Shown here one piece after another: positions 1 through 10,487 of a DNA stretch of 64,000 nucleotides (within the stretch, counting starts at the first letter, position 1; every line of letters starts with the position of its first letter). This DNA comes from Pipra filicauda (lineage: Eukaryota > Chordata > Aves > Passeriformes > Pipridae), in assembly GCF_003945595.2 (NCBI RefSeq), contig NW_024104557.1, forward strand, positions 496,001-560,000, in the 5' to 3' direction. The position numbers and the translations under genes were made by a program. The notes below the pieces were generated by a model. The model did not search any database and had not been told where the DNA came from. It saw nothing but the letters and a program-made list of their open reading frames with translations.

Positions 1-1295
1 ACTGCTTGGAAATACATTCAAAAGCGATTAAAAATGTCCACAAGCAAAACTGGTGAAAGAGGGGGGGTTATCAAGAAAAATCTTTGAAAATGAACTTGGG
101 GTGAATGGATAAAGATGCTGCAACAAGCCTGTCCTGATGTGGACCATGTAAACCTTTGGGAAGGCATCCAGGATCAAACCTTCCTTAGGCTGAAAACAGG
201 TTAGAAAGACATCACATAAATGGTGTTTGTGGGGAAGAATCTCTCAGAACTGGGGTTTTCCTGTTCCAGCAATACGGTCCAGACCAAAGAGGTCCAGTTA
301 GGGCAGAGCTGACAGGACTGGTCAGTGTGGTCACAGCCCCAACCCTGCCAGGTTTGAACAACACTGTCAGACACCTGGAGGGATTCTTGGGGTTGTCCTG
401 CGCAGGGCCAGAGTGGGACTTGATGTTGTTGTGACCTCATGAAAGTTGCCATCTGGAATGAGAAAAGCCTTTTTTTTTTTTTTTTTTTTTTTTTAAATTC
501 CTTAGAGAGAGAGAAATCCTGCTCTTCTTCAAAGTCCAGCACACACAGTGCAACCATCAGCACAGTTTAAAAACGTCTAAACAGTTTCCAAAAATAAAAA
601 GAAAAAAAGTTTTCAGGATGAAGGCTTGGGGTGTGCAGCTGCTGCCTTATCTCCCCGCATTCCGTTTCTCCATCTGTCTGGCTGCTGGCCAGGGTGCCGT
701 GTGAGGAGTGAGGGATGTGCCTGGTTTGGCATCTGCTGCCCCACGTGAAGCGTGTGTACGCTCTGTGTGTGTGTGGGGTGGGAGTCATGCTGATAAACGA
801 GTTACAGAGAGGAGGAGAAGGGGCAGAGAAGAGAGGGAAGAATCCCTCTCCAGTGGATGAGTCAGCGCATCCCAAGATAGATGTCTGCAGAGGAGGCACC
901 AACTTTGACTGACTCCAGGCTCAGCTGAGCTGTGCTGATTCCCTGCTGTAGTGTGGAGGTGGGATGCCTTCTTGGCTGCTGGAAAGCTGGAAAGGACGGT
1001 GATATGTTGAATTTATGATGTTTTTCTCCCATTTTATCTCAGAAGCAACCCCCCTTTTTGTGATGAGGGTGAGTTGGAAGAGAGTTGGGCTGTGGGAGGA
1101 GAGCACAGCACACTTGAAGAGAACAAAAGAGAAAAAATCTGTCCTGGTTCAGTCACTCAGAGCTCAACTTCAAGGAGCCAGAGCTGATTTCTCAGCAGCC
1201 AGATCTGCTGCAAAGTGGAATCAGAGGAGAAAACCAAATCCTTCGAGCATATGAGGCTGTGACCTAGGAAAAAACAAGGAGATGCTTTCTCTCTT
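1..1295. other. Intergenic, no gene seen
   Basis: There is no conserved coding signal and no recognisable transposon. A pure T run occupies 470-494. Short ORFs here have biased or low-complexity composition. Confidence 0.6.
470..494. repeat. Poly(T) tract, 25 nt
   Basis: This is an uninterrupted T homopolymer. No flanking retrosequence or target-site duplication is apparent. Confidence 0.95.
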
Positions 1296-1518
1296 CAGTG
1301 AAGAAATTCAGGGAGAATTTCTTCACTGAGAGGTTGGTCAGGCACTGGAAGGGGCTGCCCAGGGAGATGGTGGAATCACTGTCCCTGGAGGTGTTTAAGG
1401 GAAGCCTGGATGTGGCACTCGGTGCTCTGGGCTCGGTGACAAGGTGGGTGTCGGTCACAGGTTGGACTCGATGTTCTTTGAGGCCTTTTCCAACTGAAAT
1501 GATTCTGTAATTCTGTGA
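1296..1518 (+). mobile_element. CR1 3' fragment with 5' fold-back
   Basis: A CR1 3' region: the TTCTTCACTGAGAGG block, CTGCCCAGGGAGATGG, a TTGGACTCGATG block and a terminal GATTCTGTAATTCTGTG tail. It belongs to a variant whose text reads GGATGTGGCACT. The 5' junction contains an inverted copy of the first CR1 bases (14-bp arms at 1296-1309 and 1315-1328). Confidence 0.85.
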
Positions 1519-2109
1519 ATCCTGTGGCTTCTTAATTGTGGGACATCCAAGACAAGCAGCTGTGCTGGTGATCAGGGTTTTGAAGCTCCCTTCTCTGCTC
1601 TGTGCAGACAGTGTGATGATGGTGTCTGGTTTTGCCAAGCAGGGATCTGTGTCAGGGCAATCCTGCTTCACCCCTTCACTCCTCTGCTTCCATCAGCCAC
1701 CAGCAATCCAGCCTTTAATACAAGGCTCATATTCCAAAGACACTAAATTTAGCAATTGTTTACTAAGAGGTGCTTAAAATTAGCAGCAAAGGCCACCCTG
1801 AGCATGTGACAAGGGGAGGTGGTGTCACCACGGGGCTCTGTGACCCCCCCACCTGCTCCCTCTTCTCCAAGACTCACTCCAGCCGTGTCCAGCAAGAGCT
1901 CAGCAGTAGGATGAAGGTGGGTGGAAAGCAGGTGTGTGGGTGCTGGAAAGGTAAGAGGCATCTAATTGCTCAGAATTAATTAGGGAGAGCTCCCCTGGCT
2001 GAGTGGGGAAGGCAGTATATGGGTATCTGAAGCCTCATAGATGATGATGCCCCAGGGGAATGGGCACATCTGTCCCTGGCTGCCCCTCTCCTGGGAGATC
2101 CAGGAAAAA
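1519..2109. other. Intergenic, nothing recognised
   Basis: This is unique-looking sequence between two CR1 fragments. I see no coding or RNA signature. Confidence 0.5.
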
Positions 2110-2335
2110 TGGTTAGGAAAACTTTATTAGGAAAACTATTAGGAAAAACTTTCCTCATGGAAAGGGCTGTCCAGCCCTGTCACAGCTGCCCAAGGTAGTG
2201 GTAGAATCGCCTTCCCTGGAGGGATTTAAAAGCTGTGTGGATGTGGCACTTGGGGACATGGGTTGGCAGTGCTGGGGAAACGGTTGGACTGGGTGATCTC
2301 AGAGTTTTCCAGCCTAAATTCTGTGATTCTGTGAC
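2110..2335 (+). mobile_element. CR1 3' fragment
   Basis: It has the CR1 features GGATTTAAAAGCTGTGTGGA, GTGGCACTTGGGGACATGG, GTTGGACTGGGTGATCT and the tail ATTCTGTGATTCTGTG. It is the same variant as the minus-strand copy at 57507-57728. The 5' end carries a short TTAGGAAAA triplication. Confidence 0.85.
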
Positions 2336-2536
2336 CCTTGAACTCAGCAGCAAGAAATGCTTTATAAGGAGGTTGTTCGAAAAGCTGAAGTGAGAGCTCA
2401 AAGCTCCTCTTGCACGAGGAGGGTGGTGGAACTGTGGGGCAGGTCCTGGCTTCTGCCTTATCCCTCCTGGCACAAATTGTTCCCTACCTGGGGTGAGCAG
2501 AGACCCTTTAGTCTCTAACTAGCCCGCTGTGGTTAG

Positions 2537-2600
2537 TCACAGAATCACGTAATTAAGGCTGGAAAAGAGATCTGAGCTCATCACACCCAAGCATTTAAGC
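2537..2600 (-). mobile_element. Short degraded CR1 3' end
   Basis: TCACAGAATCACG followed by GGCTGGAAAAGAGATCTGAG resembles the inverted CR1 terminus. Homology fades after about 60 bp. Confidence 0.5.
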
Positions 2601-3190
2601 CTGAACTGGTGGCCTGTAGTTGTGCTGCCCCACACAGTGAGGACCATCCAGACTCATGTTCACCAGCATGTTTAAGGCTCCCAGCATGATTTTCTGTGGA
2701 TGTTTGCAGTGTTAATCCCTTCCCCCTTGCCCTACAGGACCTGTCCAGGACCAATGCTGGGCTCCAAACTGTGGAAATGGGCACAAGCCAGGCTGTACCA
2801 GGGGGTGCTGATTATACAGTTTACAGGATGGAGCTTGGTGCCCAGGAAATTTCCTTGGTGCTGATTTATTTGCCAGTAGGAAACACATACCCAAAGCAGA
2901 AAAGGAGACTGGACCCCCTGGGAGATTCTGAGACGTGTAGGAATGGCAGCAGATTGTGATGTGCCTCTGAGCCAGACATATCATTACCCTGATTTTGCTG
3001 CTGCTGAGGGCTCCCTGCAGCCTTCATCTCCTCTTTCTTAGCCCAAACATCCCTTCTTGTGAGTTTTTTTCCCCTGTGTGGAGATGCAGAACTGGAAAAA
3101 AGAAGGAAAAAGCCCCAGTGGGATAAGAGTTGCAGCGTTCTGTTGGGTACGTTCAGGACTGATCTACCTGAAGGTCAGGACATTAATGGT
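2601..3190. other. Intergenic, nothing recognised
   Basis: No repeat or coding evidence is visible. Confidence 0.5.
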
Positions 3191-3510
3191 CATCATAGAA
3201 TCCTAGAATGGTTTGGGTTGGAAGGAACCTTCAAGACCACTTTTTTCCAACCCCCTGCCATGAGCAGGGACAACTTCCACTAGCCCTGGTTGCTCCAAGC
3301 CCCGTGCAACCTGGCCTTGGACACTTCCAGGGATCCAGGGGCAGCCACAGCTTCTCTGGGCAACCTGTGCCGGGGCCTCACCACCCTTACAGCTAAGAAT
3401 TCCTTCCCAATATCCCATCTATCCCTGCCCTCTGTCAGTGTGAAGCCATTTCCCCTTGTCCTGTCACTCCAGGCCCTTTTCCAAAGTCCCTCTCCAGCTC
3501 TCTTGTATTT
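3191..3510 (-). mobile_element. CR1, 5'-truncated
   Basis: A reverse-complement CR1 terminus (CATAGAATCCTAGAATGG, GGTTTGGGTTGGAAGGAACC), then the body with GGATCCAGGGGCAGCCACAG and CCTTGTCCTGTCACTCCAGG. It is well preserved and belongs to the GGATCCAGGGG lineage common in this window. Confidence 0.93.
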
Positions 3511-4350
3511 TCTCTCAGTGCCTGTGGTCTTGCTTTGCCTCATCTGCACCTCTCAGCACATCAGACCAGTTCCTCCAGCTCCTCGGTGCTGTGGGGTGAA
3601 GCCCAGAGGCTCTGTGTGTCCAAACCAGGCTCAGGGTCACCTCGGGGTTATCACACGAGTGCCTGAAAGATGGACAAGCTCAGGGAAATAAAAGTGCCTG
3701 CAATGAGGGGATGCTGAAATTACAGGGGGTTCAGTGATGAAAAACGAGGGTCCTGGCTCTACACTTCATGGGATTGGATATTTTCTCCTGCTGGGGCCGT
3801 CCCTGGGGTGAGACCACTGACTGCTCCCTGCCACGGGGTCTGGGGGACCTTCTGCAGCCTGAACACGCAGTGGCGAAAGGTGATTTTGTGCTGCCACCTC
3901 GTGGCATTAAAAATGTTCCCTAGAACTGTTAAAAATTGGACACTGTAGGAAATATGTGCAAACTCACACATGTGTATGTGAGTGAAGTGAGAGCAGCAGG
4001 AGCCCAGAGGGGTGACACAGACACGGTCCAGGGAGTAGGTTGTTCATCAGTGAGTTGTGTTTCCGTTCCTGGGATGCCCTGGGATATCTGAGGGGCTGGC
4101 AGGAGCTGTGGGAGGCGGAGGGAAGAAGTTGGATGATCTCCCATCTGTCAGAGCCCACATGTGTCAGGTTCCCTTAGAGACTGATTGCCCACTGCTTGGT
4201 GTCCAGGGAGTGGGTTTGGCTGAGGAGCCTCCCATCCCCCACGGGATTTGGGTGTCCCCTTGGAGAAATAACAGTGATTAATCAGGTCCTGTGTGTGAGT
4301 CCAAGAGTGATGTGCTGGATATGGAGGATTTCCATGAGCTGCAGGGATGT
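3511..4350. other. Intergenic, nothing recognised
   Basis: No repeats, RNA genes or coding exons were identified. Confidence 0.5.
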
Positions 4351-4492
4351 AGAATCATGGAATGTTTTGGGTTGGAAGGGACCTTAAAGATCATCCAGTT
4401 CCAACGCCCTGGCTTGGGCAGGGATGCTTTCCACTATCCCAGGTTGCTCCAAGCCCTGTCCAACCTGGCCATGAACAATTCCAGGGATGGGC
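4351..4492 (-). mobile_element. CR1 3' end, about 140 bp
   Basis: AGAATCATGGAATG, GGTTGGAAGGGACCTTAAAG, AGGTTGCTCCAAGCCC and TTCCAGGGATGGG occur in CR1 order. It is truncated at the CR1 5' side. Confidence 0.9.
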
Positions 4493-5639
4493 CACCCACA
4501 TATGGGAGCTCAGCACCTTCCAGAACCTCTCTCTGGTCCCCTGCTCTTCCCTACTGCAGCCTCTAGCTGGTCTGCAAGGATAGTTGGTCACACGTGTCCG
4601 TGTGGACCAGCCTCCCTTCTCACGGACAGGTACTGGTGACATCTCATGAGGGGGACAAACCACAAGGGTTGAGCCACTGGTGTAGAACTACTCCAAGCCC
4701 AGGGCTCTGATCCCAGCAACGCCAGCTTGATCCAATGCAAAAAAAATCCAAAAATCCTTTGTGAAGCACAGGGAGAGATTTCCTAACCCTGGCTGGCCCG
4801 GTGTCTTCATGGCAGGAGGTTTGCTGTGGGTGTCTGTAAGATGAGGGGCATGAGTGGGAGAGCAGCAATAAAACGAGGAATTATGTTGGGAGGAGGAGGA
4901 ACAGCTTCACTTTTCTCACGGGCAGTGTGGCCCTGGGCAAGGTGGCTGCCAAAGAGCAATTTGTCAGGCATTTGGCAACTGGGCATTGCCAAGTGGAAAA
5001 GCAGCAGCACAGGCAGGGATTCAAGGGATGGAGAAGTTGATTTATAAGGGGAGAGACTAAAAAAAAAAATAAATAAAAATAGCAGAGCTAAATATGTCAC
5101 GTTTGGCTGGGCAGCAGGTGAGAGCTGAGCCAGTGGGATGCCAGGAACCAGGAGGAGTTTTGGGATGCCCAGGGGAGGATTTGAGGCTGACATGGGTGGC
5201 ATGGGTGGGTGCAGATGACAGATTAGCCAGGAGAGAGGGCACACACTCATCCTGAGATGGGAAGTGTCTGCAGCAGGGCTGTGCCGAGAGTCACCAGCTG
5301 AGGGCTGTAAATCTCCAGGAAACGTCGGCACAGGGACATTAGAACAAAGCTCTCCTTCCCTGCACTGCCTGCCTTCATTTACAACACGACTGGAAACCCT
5401 AAATGTACTTGCTTACAGGTAAGAACGCTTCACAGTCCAAATGGATGCTTTTTTCCTCACCTGGGGATGTTCAAACCATCTTGACAACACCTGGATGTGC
5501 TTGTGCCCATAAATACAGGCACCAGCCTTTGCTTGTCATGCTGCTGCTTCCTGGGTGAATGGGTTGAATTTTTACCTGCTTTGTGATGACAATCCCTGTG
5601 CTCCTGTGTGGTAGGAAAAGAAGAGGCTTGCACAAGCCA
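4493..5639. other. Intergenic, nothing recognised
   Basis: A minus-strand ORF of 174 codons (4807-5331) spans part of it but is Pro/Leu/Ser-rich, has no family resemblance and no splice context. An A-rich patch lies near 5060-5085. Confidence 0.5.
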
Positions 5640-6030
5640 GGAATCATCGAATCATGGGATATCCTGAGCTGGAAGGGACCCACAAGGATCATCCAGTCCA
5701 ACTCCTGGCCCTGCACAGGACACCCCAACAATCCCACCCTGTCCCTGAGAGTTGTCCAAACCCTCCTGGAGCTCTGGCAGCCTTGGAGCTGTGCTCAAAC
5801 TCCAGGGAGCCTGTTCAGTGCCCAACCACCCTCTGGGGGAAGAACCTTTTCCTGAGATCCAACCTGACCCTGCCCTGGCACAGCTCCAGCCATTCCCTGG
5901 GTCCTGTCACCAGTCACAGAGAGCAGAGACCGGAGCTGCCCCTCCACTGCCCCTTGTGAGGAAGCTCAATGAGGTCTCTCCTCGGTGACCTCCAGGCTCC
6001 TGTCCTGTCCCACTCTGCCAGCCTCTCTCA
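5640..6030 (-). mobile_element. CR1, CR1-F-like variant
   Basis: AATCATGGGATATCCTGAGC, TGGAAGGGACCCACAAGGAT and CATCCAGTCCAACTCCTGGC define the variant with the text GAGCTGGAAGGGACCCACAAGG. The body runs through CTCCAGCCATTCCCTGGGTC. The same variant is at 25076-25192 and 51858-51970. Confidence 0.88.
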
Positions 6031-7977
6031 TCTGGGCCATACCTGTCCCTTCCTTGTTTACCTGAGCCTATATGACCCTCCATCTCTCACAGTGGGATGT
6101 CTGATGGTTGAGTCCATCACCTTGTGACACCTTGCTCGTGTCCCTGGACACCGCAAGCTTGGCAGGGGATTTCTTGATGTGCCCCAAGATGGTCCACGGA
6201 CCTTTGGATCTCTCTGCAAGCAGAACCAGAGCCCAGACTGGACATTTTAGGACAAAGATAGGCCCAGACTCATGTTTTGAGTAAGCCTGAGGTGGCCACC
6301 CCACCTTCATGCATATTAGTCCCTGTGCTTGGAGCTGGTGGCACCCATCCTGCTCCTCCCACACAATGGGGTCTCAGTCAGACCCCAACACCTTCCTTCT
6401 ATTCCCAGGCTTAGGGACAACCCAAGAGGTTTGATCCTCTGATTTCTGCTCCCCTTTCAAAAAAAAATACGAGTTTAATTCCCATGGAGTTCTGGCAGGA
6501 TGGCTGGGAAGGACTGGGGGATTCTCCATGTCCTTCTTTCATGATACTGAGCCCAAGGAAACCATTCCGACATCACTTTTAAATGACATAAAAACTTTCC
6601 TGTCCCTGGAGAATAGGAATGTCAAGCTGCCTGCTGGCACAGTTGGCACTGACTGGGCCAGGCTTTCAGCACAATTAGGACAGAGTAATGACAGCTTTTT
6701 CCCCTAAAACTTTTTCAGGTGAGGATTAATTTTAGGCTGATTCTCTCTGCTTCCTGAATCCCATCTGGAGATGATGCAGTTGGTGTTCTGTGTGTGGCTT
6801 AGCAAGGGATGGCCCTTCTGGTCAAACCCACTTCTGTCTCACCTCTTTGGACCACATTTTTAGGTGGAAAAGCTGTACTTGAAATACTTCATGAAAAGAA
6901 GTGCTAAGGCACCCCTACTTCCAGATAATGGAGTAGGGAGAGAGCCAGAGTAGATAACAAAAAGTCAGAGGTGGGTGGAAAAGGGTGGATTTGGGATAAA
7001 ATGCCCCTCAAATTACCTGGACTCAGTTGTTATTGCAGCTGGCTCACGGTTTTATTTGCTTGAACTGAAAACACTTGGTAAATATATCTATATATCTATA
7101 TATACATACAGATATATGTATATATTCATATAGATATATAAACTCGTATATTCTTCTTTGTATATTTATATAGAAATATATTTTTATCTAAATGTATGTA
7201 AACATATAAATACACACTAGGGGGACTACAAATAGAATTTAATATAAAATTTAAATATAATATAATTTTACTATAAAATAGAAAAAAAATATATATATTA
7301 AAAAAATTACATGTTTATTGCTCTCCTAAGCAGGAGCTGCCGATGCAGTGGACTTTGTAAAGTGTCTGCATGACCTTGAATTCCCAGATGAGTTCTGAAC
7401 TCGTTCTCCAGCAGGATCCCTTCCCACAGCTTGCTCTAGCCCTGCACTCTCCACCCTCCTTCCCATTCCCCTCAGCCTGTGCAGAGTGTCATGTCCTTGC
7501 TATGCAGTAGCGTCACTGCAGCCACACCCGCTGCTCCAGGACAAATATTTCCACTGGGAAATGCAAGAGTGGGAGAGAAGGAGCTTTGCTGAACCAAGCA
7601 AGGCTCAGTGCCACTCATCCCTGCTCTGAGGACGGCTGAGACATATCCTTCTCAATCAAAAGGGATCCACCTCAATTCACCCTGGGATGGGGTAGATCCC
7701 CTTTTCCTGGAGGATTTGGGTCAGGATGCATGTGCCAATCCACTGACCAACCCTTCCAGGGAACACAGACAGGAGTTCCTCTGTGGGTAAGGGGAAAGAG
7801 AGAGAAATAACGAGATAATGTAAAGGAATGCTATGATTCGGGAGGAGAGGTCTCCAGGCAGGTGCCCTGAGGACAATGCCAAGCATGTGAGTTGCTGGAT
7901 GGAAACAACAGCAAGAAGAAACACATTTTTTCATTGGGCAGATGTTTTTGCACCACATTTAAGTGAGTGATTTTTGT
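6031..7977. other. Intergenic; contains an AT-rich tract
   Basis: Nothing coding is recognised. The AT-rich microsatellite-like tract at 7078-7320 is listed separately. Confidence 0.5.
7078..7320. repeat. AT-rich tract, TATATC/ATAGATAT-like
   Basis: About 240 bp of almost pure A/T built from decayed TATATCTA- and TATATA-like units, ending in an A-run and ATATATATT. Confidence 0.85.
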
Positions 7978-8362
7978 AGAGTCATGGAATGGTTTGGGTT
8001 GGAAGGGACCTTAAAGACCATCACATTCCACCCCCTATCCACCCCCACCTTCCACTAGCCCACGTTGCTCCAAGCCCTGTCCAACCTGGCCTTGGACACT
8101 TCCAGGGATCCAGGGGCAGCCACAGCTTCTCTGGGCAACCTGTGCCAGGGCCTCTCCACCCTCACAGGGAAAAATTTCTCCCCAGTATCCCATCTATTCC
8201 TGCCCTCTGGCAGTGAGAAGCCATTTCCCCTTGTCCTGTCTCTCCAGGCCCTTGTCCAAAGTCCCTATACAACTCTTTTGGAGCCCCTTTAGGTACTGGA
8301 AGGGCCTTTGAGTTCTCCCCAGAGCCTTCTCTTCTCCAGGTTGAATAATCCCAGCTGGGGTT
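7978..8362 (-). mobile_element. CR1, about 385 bp
   Basis: GTCATGGAATGGTTTGGG at the terminus, the GGATCCAGGGGCAGCC lineage marker, CCTTGTCCTGTCTCTCCAGG, then GGTACTGGAAGGGCC and CTTCTCTTCTCCAGGTTGAA. It is low divergence and 5'-truncated. Confidence 0.93.
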
Positions 8363-8589
8363 CAAATTGTCTGGGCAAGCATTTCTGAGAAATTTAGCTA
8401 GGTCTTGGTTGACTTACTAAGGAAAAGAAGCAAGGACTGGGATTTAGGGAAGATTCCATTTATATTCAAAAAACCTTAAGGTGAGGTTGGGAGAATTGCA
8501 GGTCGTCCCTCCTTACACATGTCCTGGGGAAGTCAGTTTGATCTTATATTTAAAACCAGGATAATGGAGTTTCAGGGAGATAGCTTAGG

Positions 8590-8970
8590 ACAGGAGCACA
8601 TGGACCCAGCAGCCTGTGGAGGAGAAAGGTCTCACAGAGGGATTGCAATTCAATGGCTGCATCAGGAAAAGGGGGGATGAGGGAGACTTGGTGGACACAA
8701 TGCATTTGGATGCCCAGGAGGTCTTTAACAAGGTCTAAAGAGCCTCCTGAGGGAGATAAGGGGTCTCAGGGTGAGTGGGAAACTCTTGTCATGGCTCCAC
8801 AGCTGTGCTGGAAGAAAGCAAATGGAAAATTAAATGGTCAGCTGTGGCAGAAGGTCACGGTGCAGGGATGAGCCCCAGGCGTGCTGTGCTGGTTAATGGG
8901 CTGATACATGGCTTGGAAATAGAGGCCAATGAGGCAGCTGATGGCACAGGACTAATTTAGGTAGTCAAAA
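8590..8970 (+). mobile_element. Decayed non-LTR reverse transcriptase fragment
   Basis: Translated across several frames, the segment keeps the order of a CR1-clade reverse transcriptase: VDTMHLDAQEVFNKV (cf. LDFxKAFDxV), then LNGQLWQKVT before a degraded V-PQG-like stretch, then VLVNGLIHGLE and ADGTGLI at the place of the catalytic FADDTKL box. Stops and frameshifts make it non-functional. It is older than the 3'-end copies around it. Confidence 0.72.
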
Positions 8971-9527
8971 GCAAGGGAGGAACTTCAGAGACACCTAAAA
9001 AAAGCCCAGGGAATTAGCACCACCACAGCAGAGAATATTAAGCACTGATAAAATACAAACTAACACAGAAGACGGAAAACCAAGCAAATCCTGAGCTGGA
9101 AAGGGTTCCCAGATAACCTGTGCCTGGTGGAGAGTGACACCTCTGCATCAGGACAGGCAGTTCAATACAAACCTCTTTTCACTCTGTAATTGCAGTCACG
9201 AAAGCAAACAAACCAGGGTGGTTTATAAATACTGGGGAGCTGACTAATGCTGGTAGCACCTTCACAGAAAAATCAGTGTGCTGTCCTCAAAAAACACCTG
9301 CATTGTTTACAACACAAATAAGGGGGTTATTTTGGAAAAGCACATAAGGTAATACAGGCTGTTTGATGTCACAGGATGCAGCAGACCCACAGGTGTGCTG
9401 GGACTTGTCTTGCAGATTCAAAAGGAAGACAAACTCTGGGATTAGGTTATCTGGCCAACTCTCCTTCCAGAGGAGGCCGACAAGCACAGGAGTGAGTCTG
9501 TGTTTCCTTCGTGCTGTACCATCAAAA
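8971..9527. other. Intergenic, nothing recognised
   Basis: It may include further unrecognisable LINE sequence continuing from the fragment at 8590-8970. No gene is seen. Confidence 0.45.
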
Positions 9528-9606
9528 TAGAATCATTTAGGCTGGAAAAGCCCTCTAAGGTTGTCAAGTCCAACCATTAAATCAGCACTGCCAAATCTAC
9601 CAGTAA
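9528..9606 (-). mobile_element. Short older CR1 3' end
   Basis: TAGAATCATTTAGGCTGGAA, AAAGCCCTCTAAGG and AAGTCCAACCATTAAATCAG mark a different, older CR1 variant. A second CR1 starts at its broken end. Confidence 0.8.
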
Positions 9607-9940
9607 ATCATAGAATCAAGAGTCAAAGAATGGTTTGAAAGGGACCTTAAAGATCACCTTGTTCCACCCCCCTGCCCTGGGCAGGGACACCTTCCACTAG
9701 CCCAGGTTGATCCAAACCCCATCCAACCTGGCCTTGGACACCTCCAGGGATCCAGGGGCAGCCACAGCTTCTCTGGGCAACCTGTGCCAGGGCCTCACCA
9801 CCCTCACAGGGAAGAATTTCTTCTTAACATCTACTCTGAACTTCTCTTTTAGTTTGAAACCGTGCCTCTTATCCTTTGATGCTCTGCCAGTTTAAAAAGC
9901 CCTTCTATTTTTCTACAAGCTCTCATTAAGTACTTGCAGT
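9607..9940 (-). mobile_element. CR1 inserted at or in an older CR1
   Basis: ATCATAGAATCAAGAGTC terminus, GGGACCTTAAAGATCACC, GGATCCAGGGGCAGCCAC, then CATCTACTCTGAACTTCTC and a weak GTTTAAAAAGCCC end. It abuts the older copy at 9528-9606. Confidence 0.9.
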
Positions 9941-10419
9941 AACATGGCAGCTCTGGGGGCGTGGAGTGGCAGGTCCTGTTCCCACTGTCAAAAAGTGGTG
10001 TGGTTTTTTGTCTCACATCCCTTTCTCCCAGTGCCTGTCACGTAAAAATTCCAGAGGGACGTGGATGGGGACAGCTCCTCTGGAGCCCCCCAGGTCTGCC
10101 TGGTGCAGGCTGTTTCCTTCCCAGGGCCACAAAGCCTTACGAGTGCAGCTGCTCTGACCAAACACAATTTTTAGGTGCTTGATCATAAGCACTGGCCCTT
10201 CTCCAGAAAGTCAAAAACCCCTGGTAGCATCAACCATATGAAAAATTTGGCAGCTTCTCTGCATATTTTGAGTTGTTCACGGAGGGTCAAAGATACATTT
10301 TGCTGGATTTTTACTTTTTTTTTTTTTTTTTTTTTTCCCTGATGTAGGCAGTTTCTGGTGAGTTTGCTCTCAGTTTTGTCCCATCAAGTACGATTATTGG
10401 ACTTCCTTCACTGATGAGT
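9941..10419. other. Intergenic with poly(T)
   Basis: A T run lies at 10315-10336. Nothing else is recognised. Confidence 0.5.
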
Positions 10420-10487
10420 TTGGGCAGGGAGTTGGACTCGATGATCCTGATGGATCCCTTCCAGATTGAGGTATTCTATGATTCCAT
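10420..10487 (+). mobile_element. CR1 terminal remnant, about 65 bp
   Basis: GGGAGTTGGACTCGATGATC, CTTCCAGATTGAGG and TATTCTATGATTCC form the last bases of a plus-oriented CR1. Confidence 0.75.

Noticed and set aside
4807..5331. 174-codon minus-strand ORF
   Set aside because: Composition is Pro/Ser/Leu-rich, with no domain, no homology I recognise and no splice or promoter context.
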